From: Azolla caroliniana
Taxonomy: Eukaryota > Polypodiophyta
Direction: 5' to 3'
Assembly (NCBI GenBank): GCA_043228905.1
Contig: JBHGNT010000002.1
Location: 26,164,001 to 26,228,000, forward strand
DNA length: 64,000 nucleotides
Both the position numbers and the translations under genes were made by a program. The notes below the pieces were generated by a model, which did not search any database, had not been told where the DNA came from, and was given only the letters and a program-made list of their open reading frames with translations. Within the stretch, counting starts at the first letter, position 1, and each line of letters starts with the position of its first letter. Of this stretch, positions 46,641 through 60,754 are shown in pieces.

Positions 46641-48046
46641 CAACATATAGTATAATATGACTTAAAGCGTTGTGAAATGAATGTAGGAGTTTTTGGTGAA
46701 TGTGGAATAAGAAAGAATTGGTTGGCAGAGGTTACAACTTGGGTGAAGAGGGAGAAATGGGCTCATGGTTAGTTTTCCTGAGCAAAACAAAATTTTTCTT
46801 TGATTATTATCGCAAAAAAATGCTAGGTAATAATACATTCATATTTTCAAATTCCCCCAAGGATAGAAGTACATCTATCCTAAATAGGGATTATGAAAGG
46901 ATCGTGGATATCGTGATACTAACATTGAATGTTGGATATCTTACACGTCACATTTAAGGGGTTTTAATAGGGAATGATAAGAGTAGGCCAAAACGCTTCT
47001 TAACATCCGTTGAAGTGAGAGGAATTGTGATCCTAACAAAGCTAACATTCTACCTATCCAAGATATGACACTCGTACTCAAAAGGGTATCTCGGTTTGTA
47101 TCTTGTTTCAGCACAATAAAGAACCCTTGATAATGGCAAAATAATAGATTAAATAGCATTTAGAACCAAAAGTAATGTAGTTTCTACCCAACCAACCATT
47201 CTTAACATGTAGATTATTGTGAAGAACTCAACCAGATATACAGCTTTTTGTGGGTGAGAGAAACAAGGAACGAATAGTCTTGAACATAAATCTAGCCTAC
47301 TCGGACAAACCTCTTAACCCCACCCCTAACTCTCAAATAGTTATCCACCAATTAAGAAAGATTCTCACAGAAGACTTGCATCACAGACAATTAATAAGTT
47401 ACTCCTTAACTAGCAAAGGAAATGTGGTATTTGACTAGTGCAAAACAATGCAACTTACCAATACCCAGCAGCCACATTTCTATTTATGCACAGCTTATGG
47501 TGGCAGAAGAAATGCATTTTTCCTAAGGTTTATAAATTGATACTTGATCTTTTGTTCCTGCTATTGAATTCTTTTTTCAGTCTTCATAAGATCAATATTG
47601 ATTTCGGTTAACATACATAGATAGATAGTCCGAGGAAGAAAAATACTCTATATAGCTATTGAAATTAAGTTCCATCTTCATACATCAAATATTAAATCTT
47701 TGGTTAAGAATAAGAATCTACAAAGTTGATTGACCAAGAAAGCTAATGAAATTTTCTTCCATCTTATATATACAAGTTTGCTTAACTATTTGAAAAGAAA
47801 TCAAGGAAAAAGAAAGGAGAAGGGGCTCAGAAAATAAGAATTCGTTGTAAAAATGAAAAATAAAATATTATAGTATATAGTATGGAAATTTTGTGCATAT
47901 ATATAATAATATAATAAACATGAAAGCTATTTGAGTGTGCAATCCCTTGACACCTTGGAATGCCGAGCCCTAGAGATGCTGCACGACTATTATACCAAAC
48001 ACTCAATCAACTGTAGGGCAAGAACCAAACGAAAGAAAATGGTGTA
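46641..48046. other. AT-rich spacer, possibly with the 3' UTR of the next gene
   Basis: No coding sequence is supported. The last 100 or so bases could be the 3' UTR of the minus-strand gene ending at 48047. Confidence 0.5.
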
Positions 48047-49262
48047 TCACAATGCTGTACGAGAATGATCTGATGGCATCCACCGTGTCAAATAATGCGC
48101 TTCGCCGGTGAAAACATTGCTAAATTCACCTACACGCCACGGATGACCTTCGAATCCCGATTGTCCAATCGGAATATACTCACTGCCATCTTTATGGCAA
48201 AACTCCTTTAAGCATGTGCTCACAGTGTTCACGTCGCATCTGAGTTGTGCCCAGTTGTGGTCAAGTTGCTCCCAGCTAGGTTGCACTGGCCAACCACCAA
48301 CTAACAACCTTGGTCCATCACCAAAGTCATGCAAAACAGACTCCACCAAGCAAGGACCATTTAATACCTTGGTCAATTCTCCGTGTGAATCGCCCCAACC
48401 AGTCGGCTCAATGGCTGCATCCATCCTTAAGGCCATCCCTGCAAGTGAAGATAACACCGGGTCTCCCTGGCATGGTGGTGGATTGGCAAAGATGAAAGCA
48501 TCTCCATCACATCCTGATGCTGGCAGTGGCTCTAAATCACCCCAGCCACTTGGCTCAATTGGCTGTCCAGCCACCACGAGCCTCCGCCCATCCACGCAAT
48601 CCTCCAGCACTGCATCTACCATAAAGGGCACACTCGACGTGATAGCCAATGTTTCTTCATTCCAAACAGTACCAGGTAGCTTCTCACTCTCTCCTTCATG
48701 TGGACATATACCTATATAATTTTGCTCACTTTTCTCGTATGCTAATTTCTCCTCTTCATCAGTTAGACCTACTGGAGATCTCGGGATGTCGATAGCTTCT
48801 TCAACAACATCTTGCTCCTCCCAATCTACAGTGTTAACATAAAGATCATTCTTTAATTTTGGCACCCAACATGGCTTTCTTTCATTCTTCGCTTTTTGCC
48901 GCTGTTGAGAGGCCAAGAGTGCTTCAGCTGCACCAGAATCATTCCATTGCATAACACGATCATATAGGGCCTTGCCTATAGTATCTCGAAGGTACTCCGC
49001 ATCTAGAACCTCTTCCATCCACGGCACATTCCTACCTGAATGTACAAACCATCTTCAGAGATAATAAGTTGTAAATTTAAGTCTCTCCATCTTATTTTGG
49101 ATATCTCATTAAGCATAATTGAAGTCTACCACACTCTGACCATATGAGCAACATTTTCCTAAATATTTATTTGTAGAAATACGTACATATCTAGGCATAT
49201 ATTTATATAGATATACATATCGATGTTTAAAATTTACACAACTAACCTGCATACACACACAC

Positions 49263-49314
<52 letters not shown>

Positions 49315-49819
49315 TTCGTACTTCAATAGATAGATGTGGAATCTAAACAAAGTATATGGTAGGACAACATTTTTACGACTTGGGTTTATTATTCTTATAG
49401 AGCACATATGATATACACTAGGGTATTTATTGTTTCCTTCCAGATGTATCCATGCTTTTCTTCTATGGTACTACTACCACAACTCAAGTACTACAAGACG
49501 TTTGGCCTAAATTTTTGCATTGATTGCAAAATAGCTCATTGATTCATTACATAATTCTACAAAATCATACATAATTCTACAAGTTCCTACCTGAAATCCT
49601 TTGTATTTCTGGTGTTTCACTAACATGCACAAAAGCTTAAAACAAGACCAAATCTACCTTCCAAAAAAGGAGATCTTAAGTCCTTAATCAAATGTAACCA
49701 ACCATATGCATGATTTTACAAAGATAAAAAATAAATCAATAATGCTTTGTTGCTCAAAAGGAAAATAACATCTACCAGTACAATGTCGGGGCCTTCCAGA
49801 CAAAATTTTCTCTTCTCTC
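48047..49819 (-). CDS. Unrecognised plant gene or gene fragment, three or more exons
   Basis: The main exon (48047-49035) encodes about 329 residues ending in TGA; CAG at 49038-49036 is a good acceptor. Two small upstream exons fit in phase: 49591-49619 (29 nt, adding ETPEIQRIS) and 49776-49819 (44 nt), each with AG and GT edges. An internal duplication is clear: residues 134-166 (PFMVDAVLEDC..DGRRLVV) and 225-256 (PCLVESVLHDF..DGPRLLV), and IEPSGWGD/IEPTGWGD at 157 and 206, counted from the GTG at 49027. Acidic, no membrane segment. I do not recognise the family; a resemblance to the non-catalytic part of the large SET-domain protein ATXR3 is only an impression. No ATG-initiated first exon was found, so it may be a partial copy. 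Confidence 0.6.
49251..49312. repeat. (AC)n / (GT)n / (TA)n microsatellite in an intron
   Basis: A short AC run, ATAT, then about 37 bases of GT and a TA run, inside the intron between exons 49035 and 49591 of the minus-strand gene. Confidence 0.9.
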
Positions 49820-49909
49820 CTGCAAGAACAACATTGCATGTATTATTATAAAGTTCAATTTTCAAAATTTTCACAGAAAAGGAGGCCACCAGAACGTACA
49901 GAACGGAGC

Positions 49910-50560
49910 ATTAACATATGCATGTATATATATATACAGATAAGCATGCATATACTCAAATAAATTAACATGTGAATATGCACATTCATACATATATAGG
50001 TACCCTATACCACAGGTGTGCACGGATAAATGTACATATATGTACATACACGGAGACATTCCCCGGGCACACAGACATGCATACATATATCATGCTCACA
50101 GGCATGTCCACATATACATATACCACACATATGCATACATGTAGATATATACATATACATGTAGATATATACATATACATGTATATGCACATATAGACAT
50201 ATGCTCGGCTATTTATGTAACATATATACACATATCAGGCCTGTGTGTATGTACGCGCATGTAAAGAAATGCAATCTAGGATCTAATTCAGGGGGGATTT
50301 CAAAGGGAAACAAAGGAATTCTTTTCTTTATGGTGAGTTTGTGTTATACTATACATGCGCACATACATGTGTACATGAAGATATATACACATACGCTCGT
50401 CTATGTATGTAAAATCTATGCACATATCAGGCCTGTGTGTATGTACGTGCATGAAAAGAAATGAAATTTAGGTGCCAATTAAGGGAGATTCCAAGGGAAA
50501 CAAAGAAATTCTCTTCTTTAATGTCTGATTTTGTTTGTGTTTTCCGTTCGCGTTTTCTTT
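49910..50560. repeat. ACATAT-rich low-complexity region with a roughly 190-bp duplication
   Basis: About 300 bases of ACATAT/CATATG-type sequence are followed by two related segments, near 50200-50345 and 50392-50535. Both hold ATCAGGCCTGTGTGTATGTA and GGGAAACAAAG. No credible coding sequence, although many short frames exist by chance. Confidence 0.75.
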
Positions 50561-50574
50561 CAGGGCCATACCTG

Positions 50575-50666
50575 ATCGTCTGCTTCTAGCCCTGGTTCAG
50601 CTTCACAGTCCGTGAGAGAGAAGATCTAAAGCATATGCAGAGGAAGGAAGAAGGATTAATAGAAAC

Positions 50667-50698
<32 letters not shown>

Positions 50699-50800
50699 AC
50701 AGAGCAAAATTTGGTTTCACACCTGGGACGCGGTCATTAGAAATTAGAGAGCTCAAAGACTTTTTTTCAGCCCAATGCTCCATTTTCTTGGCTGAAATCT
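50575..50800 (-). promoter_or_regulatory. Possible 5' non-coding exon or promoter of the 48-kb gene
   Basis: On the minus strand, GACGATCAG followed by GTATGG is a good splice donor at the end of a CT-rich stretch (GA on plus, 50671-50699) with stops in all useful frames. It could be a non-coding first exon, but nothing proves transcription. Confidence 0.3.
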
Positions 50801-50909
50801 CAAATTCAATTGAGGACTCGCATTTGTTTTTCTTTACCTCTCATCTCAGCTGGCACATCTACATACACGATCCAACCAAATAATGCTACGTACGATAGCA
50901 ATCCTAACC

Positions 50910-51062
50910 CTGAATTGGTACTTTTCTGTAATGGTGTGTGGCATATGCAATAGGGGCTGCTTTCCGGAGGGGAAATGGGAAATCTTGACCATGAACTGAT
51001 ACTTTTTCATAATAGTGTGCGGCATATGCAATAGGGGTTGCTTTGAAGGGAAATGGGTACTC
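50910..51062. repeat. Short tandem duplication, about 82 bp
   Basis: Two diverged copies share GGCATATGCAATAGGGG (near 50940 and 51022), each followed by GGGAAATGGG. Confidence 0.8.
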
Positions 51063-51684
51063 AAAAAGGTTCATAATAACTCATCGGCTTGTAAGGATGT
51101 CACTTCCTATTGTTATGTTTGTTTGGTTCACTTCTTGCTTTGTTGGTGTGTTATTAGAACCGAGATTGTAATTCTACCACTTCGACGAATTGTAGATGTC
51201 GTGAATGCGGTGCCTTGATGTGCTCTCAAATCCCTTCAGGAAACAAGCAGATGAAACCTTTCTCTATGTACATTGACGTAGGCCCCATATGGTGTTGTTC
51301 TTGCAACAAATTGTAGGTCAAGTTTGTTGGCTTTTCAATATTGGGCTTTATGGATATGGTGGTCTATTCTTCGAGAAGTAAATTTTTGGCAACCACATTC
51401 TAATATATATTGTTTTTCTAGTTTTTCCCTTTGGATATCATACTTTATGTTTCTGAAGACATCAATGGGCATATTGTAAGCCCCACTTTTTTTAACATTT
51501 CCGAGCTCATGTGTCAATATTTTTTGTGGATTCTCCTTCCCTTCCAAGTTTCCCAGTCATAATACAATGCATAGATTCCAAAAGTATTTAACAAAGTGAG
51601 TTTATGTTTGATATAGTGAATGTGGTTATGCTTGTACGTGTTGCAAGCCATTCAAGTAGCTAAATATAGGTTTGTTGGAGACAT

Positions 51685-51724
<40 letters not shown>

Positions 51725-52039
51725 TCATTTTTCTATTTCTGAGATATTGGGGATTGTGTCATAATTGGAATATGCACAACGCTTTTGTATTTGATGGTAG
51801 ACATGGAGTGAAAGCATATCTACGAAATTTGAAGGGAGTACTAAGGTGGCAATTTTCTTTATTGGAACAAGTGGCTATTCTTTCCTCGGTGGCATGTTCG
51901 TCTTGCCTATTGGCAATTCAACATGTTCCACTACCCATGTAGTGTAGTTAGTGGGTGACCATAATCCATTGTCACACCCATTGTAAGTAGTGTTTTTTAC
52001 ACACATTTATTAATATACATAATTGTGTGTTTTCACCAA

Positions 52040-52070
<31 letters not shown>

Positions 52071-52663
52071 CTCCACGATAATTAACAAAGATTTTCCAAT
52101 GATAAATAGTTCAATTTGTGTCTAATCCTACGTTTATAACCACCATCAACTCTAAGAAGGTTTGCATGCGCTATATGTGAGTTTGTATCCTATGCATGTA
52201 TCTCATGTTTGCTTTCCTTGTCTTTTTTCCGCTTTCTGTTCACACAATTGTTTCTCCATTCCCTTTTTATGTTATTCATATGTTTGTGTGGGCAAGTGCA
52301 TGCGCAAAAATACATCATTTTAATGCACAACTAGTTCAAAAGACATAACAAAACATATTTCGATTAAAAAGAATACCACATGTGTTACATCCTCCTCATA
52401 AACACGATGTTAACATGGCACAATAATTTTCTCTCTCATAACGATTGGTTAACAATTGTTATACTTTAGAACTGAAACATGATAGAAAAGCTAAGTCATA
52501 CTTGTTCATCCATTACATATGTCCATTGTTAACTATTCTTAAAAGGGTTATGTTTGAACATCATATCTCAATATCATGTTAGGTGTCAACTGTTTTAAAC
52601 ACTAAAAACATTTGATAAATCTTATGTTTTGGCAAAAATACACACTTGTTTCAAACTTTGCTC

Positions 52664-52720
<57 letters not shown>

Positions 52721-55700
52721 CAAGAGTTAAGACTCAAGCATCATATTGTGAGTCTTGACCCTTGACCGAGTAATAATGTGCCCATCCATATCTTACGTGC
52801 TTCCTCCAAAATACATGACTTAAAAGTCTAAGTCGATATAATTATAGTTTTAAAACCTCATTCTTCATACATTTTGGATAACGATAATTTCGCATTCACG
52901 ACACTTTAAACTAAAAGATCTCCACACCTAGATCCCCAATTTTGTATTGTGATAATCTCTTTAATGAAATCTTTTCCTTTTCTATTGCTTTAAGGAATGT
53001 TTTTATGTTCAATTCAGATAGAATTTATTAGACCCATACAATTGAACACTTTTCTCTTTTGAGAAATGGGAGTAGCTTTTTAGCATCACATTAACAAGGC
53101 TAGGCTTTAATCAAGGGTTGGAATCCATCCAAAAATATGTAGATGGAAACTTAATGTCACATACATCAATCAAATGACAAAACACATATTTTATTGACAA
53201 TAATTTCTTGATTGTGAACCTAACTCCCGCTCACTCAAGGAAAAAAAACCATTCTGATTCAAAGCCTGTGTATAGACAAGGTGGTGCATGTAATCAAAGA
53301 TAAATAGTCACATCTCTAACGATTCCATGGAGATATTTTCACATGCTTAGTATGGGTCATCCTCATTAAAATAACTATAGGGAGGGACTAATTTGGACCA
53401 TAATTGCATGGTGACAAGGTTTATTTTTATAGCTATGACTCATGAATCACAATACAACAACATAAAATAAACATTTAAGATTATTTTATTACTTGCAAGA
53501 AGAAGACAAACGAATGTTTGGTTTTCAAATGGAAGACTATTGATTGTGTGTAAAGTTTTCACAAATGTTTAAACAATATTAAGTTGACAATGACTGTGAG
53601 CATACAAAAGCATTAGCTTATGATAAGATGGAAGAGTATAACTTATTTTGTAGAATCTACAGATACTTGTAATGAAGTCAAATTGATGTATTGTAGGATC
53701 AATTCAATTGTAAAATTCACACAGTACATCAACATAATAGTGTATGCATTCACACCTCAATATTGGTGGAGTTATCACATTGTGTAATTAATAAACTACA
53801 ACATCAATGCTTTAACAGTTTTTTTAAAAAGAAAAATATATAATAGACTTAGTTTAAGATTAATTTATGGCCATTGTCTCACGCTTTGTCTGAATGTTCA
53901 CACTAAATGAAAATGAATAGAATCCAAGAGATAAGGATGTAAAATAAAAAAGAACTTGTATTCATTTATATGCTTATATATTTTGATCATCAGCATACTC
54001 CTTCGAGGAGTGCAAACCTTCCCTTCTTTTCTCTCATTTTGCTTTTTTCCACATAATATGTGATGCTCCAAGTTTGGCCACTAACTCTACTAACTCAACT
54101 CTTGCTTCTTCTAATCCATGTCAGCCCATTCTTTTTATTTGAAACAAGTTGGCACAAATGCTACTTGTCACAATTGAGCTCACGTGGAATTCCAAGACAG
54201 TCGCTACAAACAGTAAACTTTCTTTAGTATGGAAAATAGGCATTTGTTGAGGCCACCAATACCACACAACATGTTCCAAATTAACATAGGATGCTATATA
54301 TCAAGCCAAACCACCCTCCTATTACCCATTGCTCACCAATTCTACACATAGGATCAACGAGAGAGATAGAGACAGAGAGAGTAGTACGAATGCATTTCTA
54401 CACCATGCAATGACATTATATGGACATGACATGCATGGGAATTAGGGCTCCCTAAAGAGACGAAATTAATTTCCATGCATCGGTTTTTTACTCTCTCGTA
54501 CATCTTTCTTTAAATTAACCGATCACTAAAAATCATCACCCTAAATATTGGATAGAGGAAATGAGAACACACGTAAAAACCAAAAAGTTGTGTGGTCAAA
54601 ATATCATTAAACCAACATAGGAACGTCTGCACGAGTACCACAAAACATCATTCATTACTTGTAACTTGTAATAAACTATCATGCTACAGTTTGTATACAG
54701 TATCTTCATTTCTATGTTCAATCCTAGTGTTATACTTTCCCAAAAGGGAAGACTTCATGGCAATTGGAATCTCCTTCTCGACTTTACTACTGACAAATAA
54801 AAAAGATAACTCGTTGTTGTAAAATTGTATTTTAACATTGATGAAATAACGTTTTTTCATTTGCAAACATTTTAATCACAACAAAGGAAACTTGAACGTT
54901 ACAATTTCATACTTACAAAGTGCATCAAGCATCAGGCATCAAGCAATTTTGTGAAAGCTTCCCATATAAATTTAATTCAACAAAACTGAACATGCTTTGT
55001 GTTGATCAAGCAATGTAGGTTTTGGCATTGATTTTGAGAAGTTTGCATTCATCACATGTTGGACAATGTGTTCAGATATGCATGGGTTGCACGTATTATC
55101 CAAATGGTTCCATAAACTAGGTTGCCTCATTTATTCTACCAATTCCTTCAAACTTTTCTTGCTCCCGGTAGTTAGATGTCTTATATATTAGGCCCAAATT
55201 GCAATGTCATCATTGTGAAAAGTCAAGTTGCAATCCCATGCTTTAAAGAGAAAATAATTAGTGAATTACATACACTATTGCATGGACCTTGGAAGAGGAG
55301 GTCAATTCTAAACATGTCATAAAGCTGTAGAAATCAACAGAAAGGCGCAATTCACTAGAGTTGTAGTAAGAGAAGATAAGAGAAGCCATTAACAAACATC
55401 ATATGTTACAACAAGTGAGCGCATCGCATCGATATATTCGTGACCCATGAATGTAGAATTTAGAAATCCTAAATTTCTCATGTCAATATAATGGTGTAGC
55501 AAAGTCCATTTTGCAATATTAAAGTTATCGATTAAAAGACACTACATATTGTGCCCAATGGGTACCTACTACATTACTTCTCTATTCATTTTAAATGATA
55601 ACCCATTGTGATTTGGTGAGTCATTCATAATATTCAAGGGTTTAAATGATGACCCCAGAAATGCTACTATGACAAAAAGAAATGTGTAGCATAATTACCA

Positions 55701-57587
55701 AATAAAATGTACAACAATTGGCTACAGTAAAATTACATCTCGGAACCAAAAAATGAACTGCTCAAATGTCCACTTCAACTACACATGATTAACATAACCG
55801 CAGAATACTCTGAAATGGCAAAGCTTGGGAAAGGAGCCATTCAAACACTATCAAATCTATAGAATGAACCATACGTATCATACGAGCATTCTCATTCGCG
55901 TTTGATTCAATAAAACGTGAATGGTAAATCAACTAAAAGTTAGATTGGTTTGACACGTTTGATTGGATTAACTATGGTCTATATTATGGGCTAAATTTGC
56001 AATGTAAACAAATGAAAAAAAGAAAAAAAAAGAGCACGTATTTTTCCCCTTTCTAACGTGTACGTTTTCAAACGTTTGAATGCCTCCATGAACACGAATA
56101 TTACGTTCTATGATCAAATCTTAACAGCTATTCATCAAAAATGTTAAAGTGAAACACTCTAGTGCCAACCCTTCTTTTCATACATCTGCCCTCCAGACTA
56201 TGCTCGTAAATTACCTTGCGGATCACTCTCTATATCTATTAACAGTTGAAAAATCTTTTGTTGCTAGGTTCTTCTCAAAGGAACCTTTTAGGGATAAACT
56301 TCATAATCTTCTGGATCTTATTACCAAATGAGGGTATGTAATTGCATTGTGATACTCATCCTTGAGAATTTACATACACAAAACATGCATCGTCGATTAG
56401 TATGTTAATTCAACATGTAAAGCATGCGTAGTTGATTAGTGTGTGCAATATGGGCCTCAGCTTGGGATTGGGTGGGGTAGACAGAAAAAATATGTTGACA
56501 AACAAAGGCCAAAAATATCATGTGAAACAAGTCCAGATTACAAACACAAAAGAATTCATTTATTTCATACTAAAACAAAAAAACTCTGAATTTGGTCTAG
56601 AATACCTTGAAATTTCTATCATTTGGGATGGGAGTAACACGAAGAAAGAAGACAAATGAAATCCAAAAGTAAAACAAAGAATTATTCTAAAAAATAGGAA
56701 GACAAAGAAACCCTAAAAACAAAGTGCAACTAAACACCAGGATAGCTTAGAAAATAAAACAAGTTAGAAGACTGGCAAGATGTCATTATCATAACCAAAT
56801 TGTCTCATCTCACATGATAGGTACAGACTTTACACCATAAACCTTTTGCTCTAACTATCAAACTAGCTCAAATCATACACAATGTCTTACAAGTCTCCTC
56901 ACTTAAGAAACCTACATATAATTTCGCTACAAAGAGTATGACCTAAGTCAACACATCACTGACTAAAATGCTTGCATAAATTATTCGAAGTATTACAGCA
57001 ATCCTATCTATCATCGTTATGGGACATAAAAGAGTCATTGCAGCAATGTTAAAGATCACCATAGCCCGAACTGCTTAGAAACCTAGACAACAAAGTTCAC
57101 TTCCTATTACCGCATCCTCTGAGGATCTTCATATAATAAACCATAAACACACCCGAACATATGTAACATATGCTAACCAGGTACAATTCAGGTTTGATAA
57201 TTAGGCTCTTGTTTTACACTAATAATTATGCTAACCAGATTCATGGATAGGTATCACAACATCAGATGAAGATAACTCAAGCAACATGGTTCAATGATGG
57301 CAGAAGTATATATAATAAATAAAGACTTTAAAATTCACTGAGAATGAATGGATCAGAAGTATATCTCATCAATGATCATATAGTTTAAAAGGTAAGAGGA
57401 CATAATAAATAAACACAACATTTACTCAAATCGCATCAAAACATGGACCATGTTACAATTAAAACCTAGTTTCCCACTTTTCTATGAAATGATCAACTCT
57501 GCCAAAAGCATTAAAAAAATTGGACTGAAAAAAGGAATGCCTTTTGACTCACAAGTTCAGTTCAAAACTTGATGAAAATATCACTTT
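51063..57587. other. Long AT-rich spacer with microsatellites and repeat D2
   Basis: No gene is supported. GA tracts lie at 51689-51718 and 52041-52066 and a GT tract at about 52667-52718. A copy of repeat D2 (GGCAATTCAACATGTT) at about 51890-51975 matches the one at 14.8 kb. The short frame at 56149-56331 (VARFFSKEPFRDKLHNLLDL) matches no family I can name. The last bases before 57588 are the probable 3' UTR of RPS3a. Confidence 0.5.
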
Positions 57588-60500
57588 TTATGCTCCAACC
57601 AGTTCAGTCTCAACCTTGACCTCAGCATCTTCTGCAGGCCTGTCTACTTTCACACCAACATCTTCGCTATAATCTCCATGTACCTAGTAAAATACACAAC
57701 ACTATTTTATAGCCATCATTCATTAAAGATGCCACACCTATCACAAGAAATGACTCTGAATACTTCATAGGCAGAAAAAGGAAAGAGGGAAAACGGCAAG
57801 AGAGCAATACAAGTGAGTACATATAAGAAAAGAAAACACAATTTAGAATATCCTAAAACACACTCTTGAGATTAAACTGCTTCAAATTCTACTGCAAATT
57901 TCTCCTTCAACACTCTTCACAAAGGAGAGAAAGACAAGCAAATATTTAATGACATATATGATTATTTATCTTTCTCCAAACAGATTTTTCAAGAAATTTT
58001 AAATAATATCTGCTAATTTTATAAGTATTTCTACTGATTTAAAGGCATAAACACTTAAGAATCACTAACCTCCATCAGCTTTCCTAAATCAAACTTTGGT
58101 GCTTTCAGAATCTTCACTTTCCTGATAAGGGTGTTCTGCAATGGATAAATCCCTGCAGTAGCCTTCTCGATCTCCTTTCCAATACTTTCTGGAATGAACT
58201 TTGCCACTAGCTCCTTCAAATCACAGGACTGAGACTCTTTAATCATAATTTCCGTCATTTTCTTACGAATCTGCATTTAGTAAGTGGAGAAGATTACATC
58301 AGATAAATAACAACTAGAAACTTGACACTACACAGCCTTTTGACACATTGCCTTAAATATAAACCCTCTAAATCTCAAGCACTGTTTGTCAAATATTGAC
58401 TTGCACACAAGGTCTAAAGCATTTTCATCTCAAACGAAAATCTTGTGGTGAAGCACTTTGCACACATGCAATCCTCTTATTTCATGCAAAACATTAACAA
58501 ACAAACATCTTACCTGGCGAATTTGACTACTTTGAGCATAACATGTTTTCTTGATCTGATTAGGCCGTTTCTTGGTAAAAGCAATGCAAAACAGCCTCAG
58601 TGTGTAATTATCAGTTGTTTTTACATCAACATGAGCCTCTATCAGTGACTGCCATTTTCGAACAAGAGATCGCAGACGATCAGTTGTGAAGTCCATGCCC
58701 TGAATGCACAAAATAGATTTATTAATTGTAAACAACTACAAATAAATAAAAACCAAACAATAACCACCAAAAACAAGTTCACTCATTGCCTACACTTCCC
58801 AAAATAACAAATCTAAATTCAGTGACAGCAACCCACAAAGCAACTTCAATCATAAAAATCAGAGGTATTTCAGGGATTTTATCTAGATCCTTAGCTGTAA
58901 ATCATCACACAAGAAAGTAAATTTCATAACATATTAATGCCTACAAAGTCTCACCCAAAAATTTGTGAGCACATTCCTTCCCTGTACATCTTCAGCACGA
59001 AGCTTAATCTTGCGGGCAGCCTGATCTTCATCTTGTTGAAGATCAGCAAGTGAGCATTCAAAAACCCTTCCTTTCAAACCATCCGCAGCAATCTGGGAGA
59101 GATTTAAAATAAAGAATCAGTGATGCGTGAATACCAAGACCACACAAATGAACTGTTTGCCTCGTTCCACAGGGACTAAAAAGCACAAATATAAAAAACC
59201 TACCCTACCTCATTCTACCAAACTTCTATTAGGTCATGCCATGATAGTAATTTAATATGCCTTAACAATCCATTGTATATATCTGCCTGACCATGACAGA
59301 AGTTGGTAAATGTCGCAGTGTCATCAATTCCATGCCAACTAGAGGGAGAAATGAGTGGTATTTACAATTTCAGGTTCCGGTCTTAACAATTTAGGTGATG
59401 ACATAATCCAAAGTAAACAAATGTCTATTAAAAAACTTTATAAGGCAATGTCAATCTAAGGGACTTGTTTTTGTCGGTTTCTTCTTAGTTGTTTCATAAA
59501 AATATACTATATCTACAACTCAAAATGTCCTATCTCCAATTGGATGTTTCAGCATGTTGAAAGTTGTACAGAAAAACTGGGAATTGAAAGCAAATTCATA
59601 TGATTTAATTTGCAGGCAAAACGAGAAAAAACCTACTAACCTTGGTACCCTGTGTTCTGGTCACAAGAGTCTTGCCAACAGACCTCTGATTGAAAATAGA
59701 AGGTGCCTTGATATCATACCAATCCTTCTTCGAGAAAGGATCGACACTATACCAAATCATTGACCGAGACATGAGATAAAGCAAATATATTATCGGTTTT
59801 ATAAATTAAGAAAGAAAATGCAGTAAATCGAACTAAACTTAGCAACGATTATGTAGTGCAATATCAGGAACTGGAAGTAATTTATTCAACAAGGAATCGA
59901 GCTCAGAATTTAGAGTATCTGATAATAGGATGTTGCAAGTATCTAATATTTACGAGCTAAAAAAGAAGAAAATGTAGGAAGTCGAACTAAAGTACAGTAG
60001 AGAGATAATAATACAATACGGAAATAAATCCTCATTACCAAAGGTAAAGTGTTAGCTTCATACGAGGTAAATGCGACAATTTAAGCTCTCGATGGAAAGG
60101 ATTTCATGATTATGAAAATTCAACGAAAACGACATAAATGTAGGATTTTTAACAGCTTACGGAAGAAGAAAGAACGAAATAACGAGATAGTATTGATTTC
60201 ATATAACACCGTGAAAAGATAAACGAATGCATCTATGGTCAAGTAGATATTTCAAGCAACATTCCAAAAGAACAGAACATGCAGTGAAAACATCCATGGA
60301 AATAAATAAAGTGCACAATCAACGAGCGAGCTATGAAAAGAAAATGCTTTATGAAAGAACTCTTAGGAAGCGAAAAAGAGATGTGACAAACTGCTTACAT
60401 TTTTTTCTTGCCTCCTTTCTTTCCCTTCGAAATTCTCTTGTTCTTCCTGCAACAAATGGACAGCAGCCAGAAGTCATTTCAGTGGCCCAGACAAAAGAGA

Positions 60501-60597
60501 GTGCATGGATCAGATGATCTATTTCCAATTAAGAAGCGAATACAGGTACAAAAACAGAGAATCAGGGAACGAAAACCGGAGGAGAAACTGAATGCGC

Positions 60598-60632
<35 letters not shown>

Positions 60633-60754
60633 TGTGTGTGTGTGTGTGTGTGTGTGGTTGAGTGCTGTGACCAGCTTGCAATGAAGGAGGAAGGCAACAA
60701 AGAGAGAGCGAGAGAGAGAGAGAGAATGAGAGTGAGATCTTACCCGACCGCCAT
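57588..60754 (-). CDS. RPS3A: 40S ribosomal protein S3a (eS1), complete, seven exons
   Basis: Component of the small cytosolic ribosomal subunit near the mRNA exit/platform. Coding exons: 60744-60754, 60399-60446, 59641-59746, 58955-59092, 58514-58699, 58070-58270 and 57588-57683; every junction has GT and AG edges and phases join without a gap. The product has 261 residues, the usual plant length. It starts [19 protein letters not shown] (basic tail), then [74 protein letters not shown] and [18 protein letters not shown]. The acidic end stops at TAA 57588. The start is the ATG four codons before the first donor, as in other plant S3a genes. Intron 1 carries a GA/GT microsatellite. Nothing suggests decay. 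Confidence 0.97.
60608..60654. repeat. (GA)n(GT)n microsatellite in RPS3A intron 1
   Basis: Compound simple repeat inside intron 1 (60447-60743). Confidence 0.9.

Noticed and set aside
49871-50231. Short frames on both strands in the ACATAT-rich region
   Set aside because: Low-complexity DNA with few stops; the peptides are simple repeats of Y, I, H, C and M.
56149-56331. 60-codon frame resembling a transposase end
   Set aside because: Too short, no catalytic or zinc motif, and no inverted repeats nearby.
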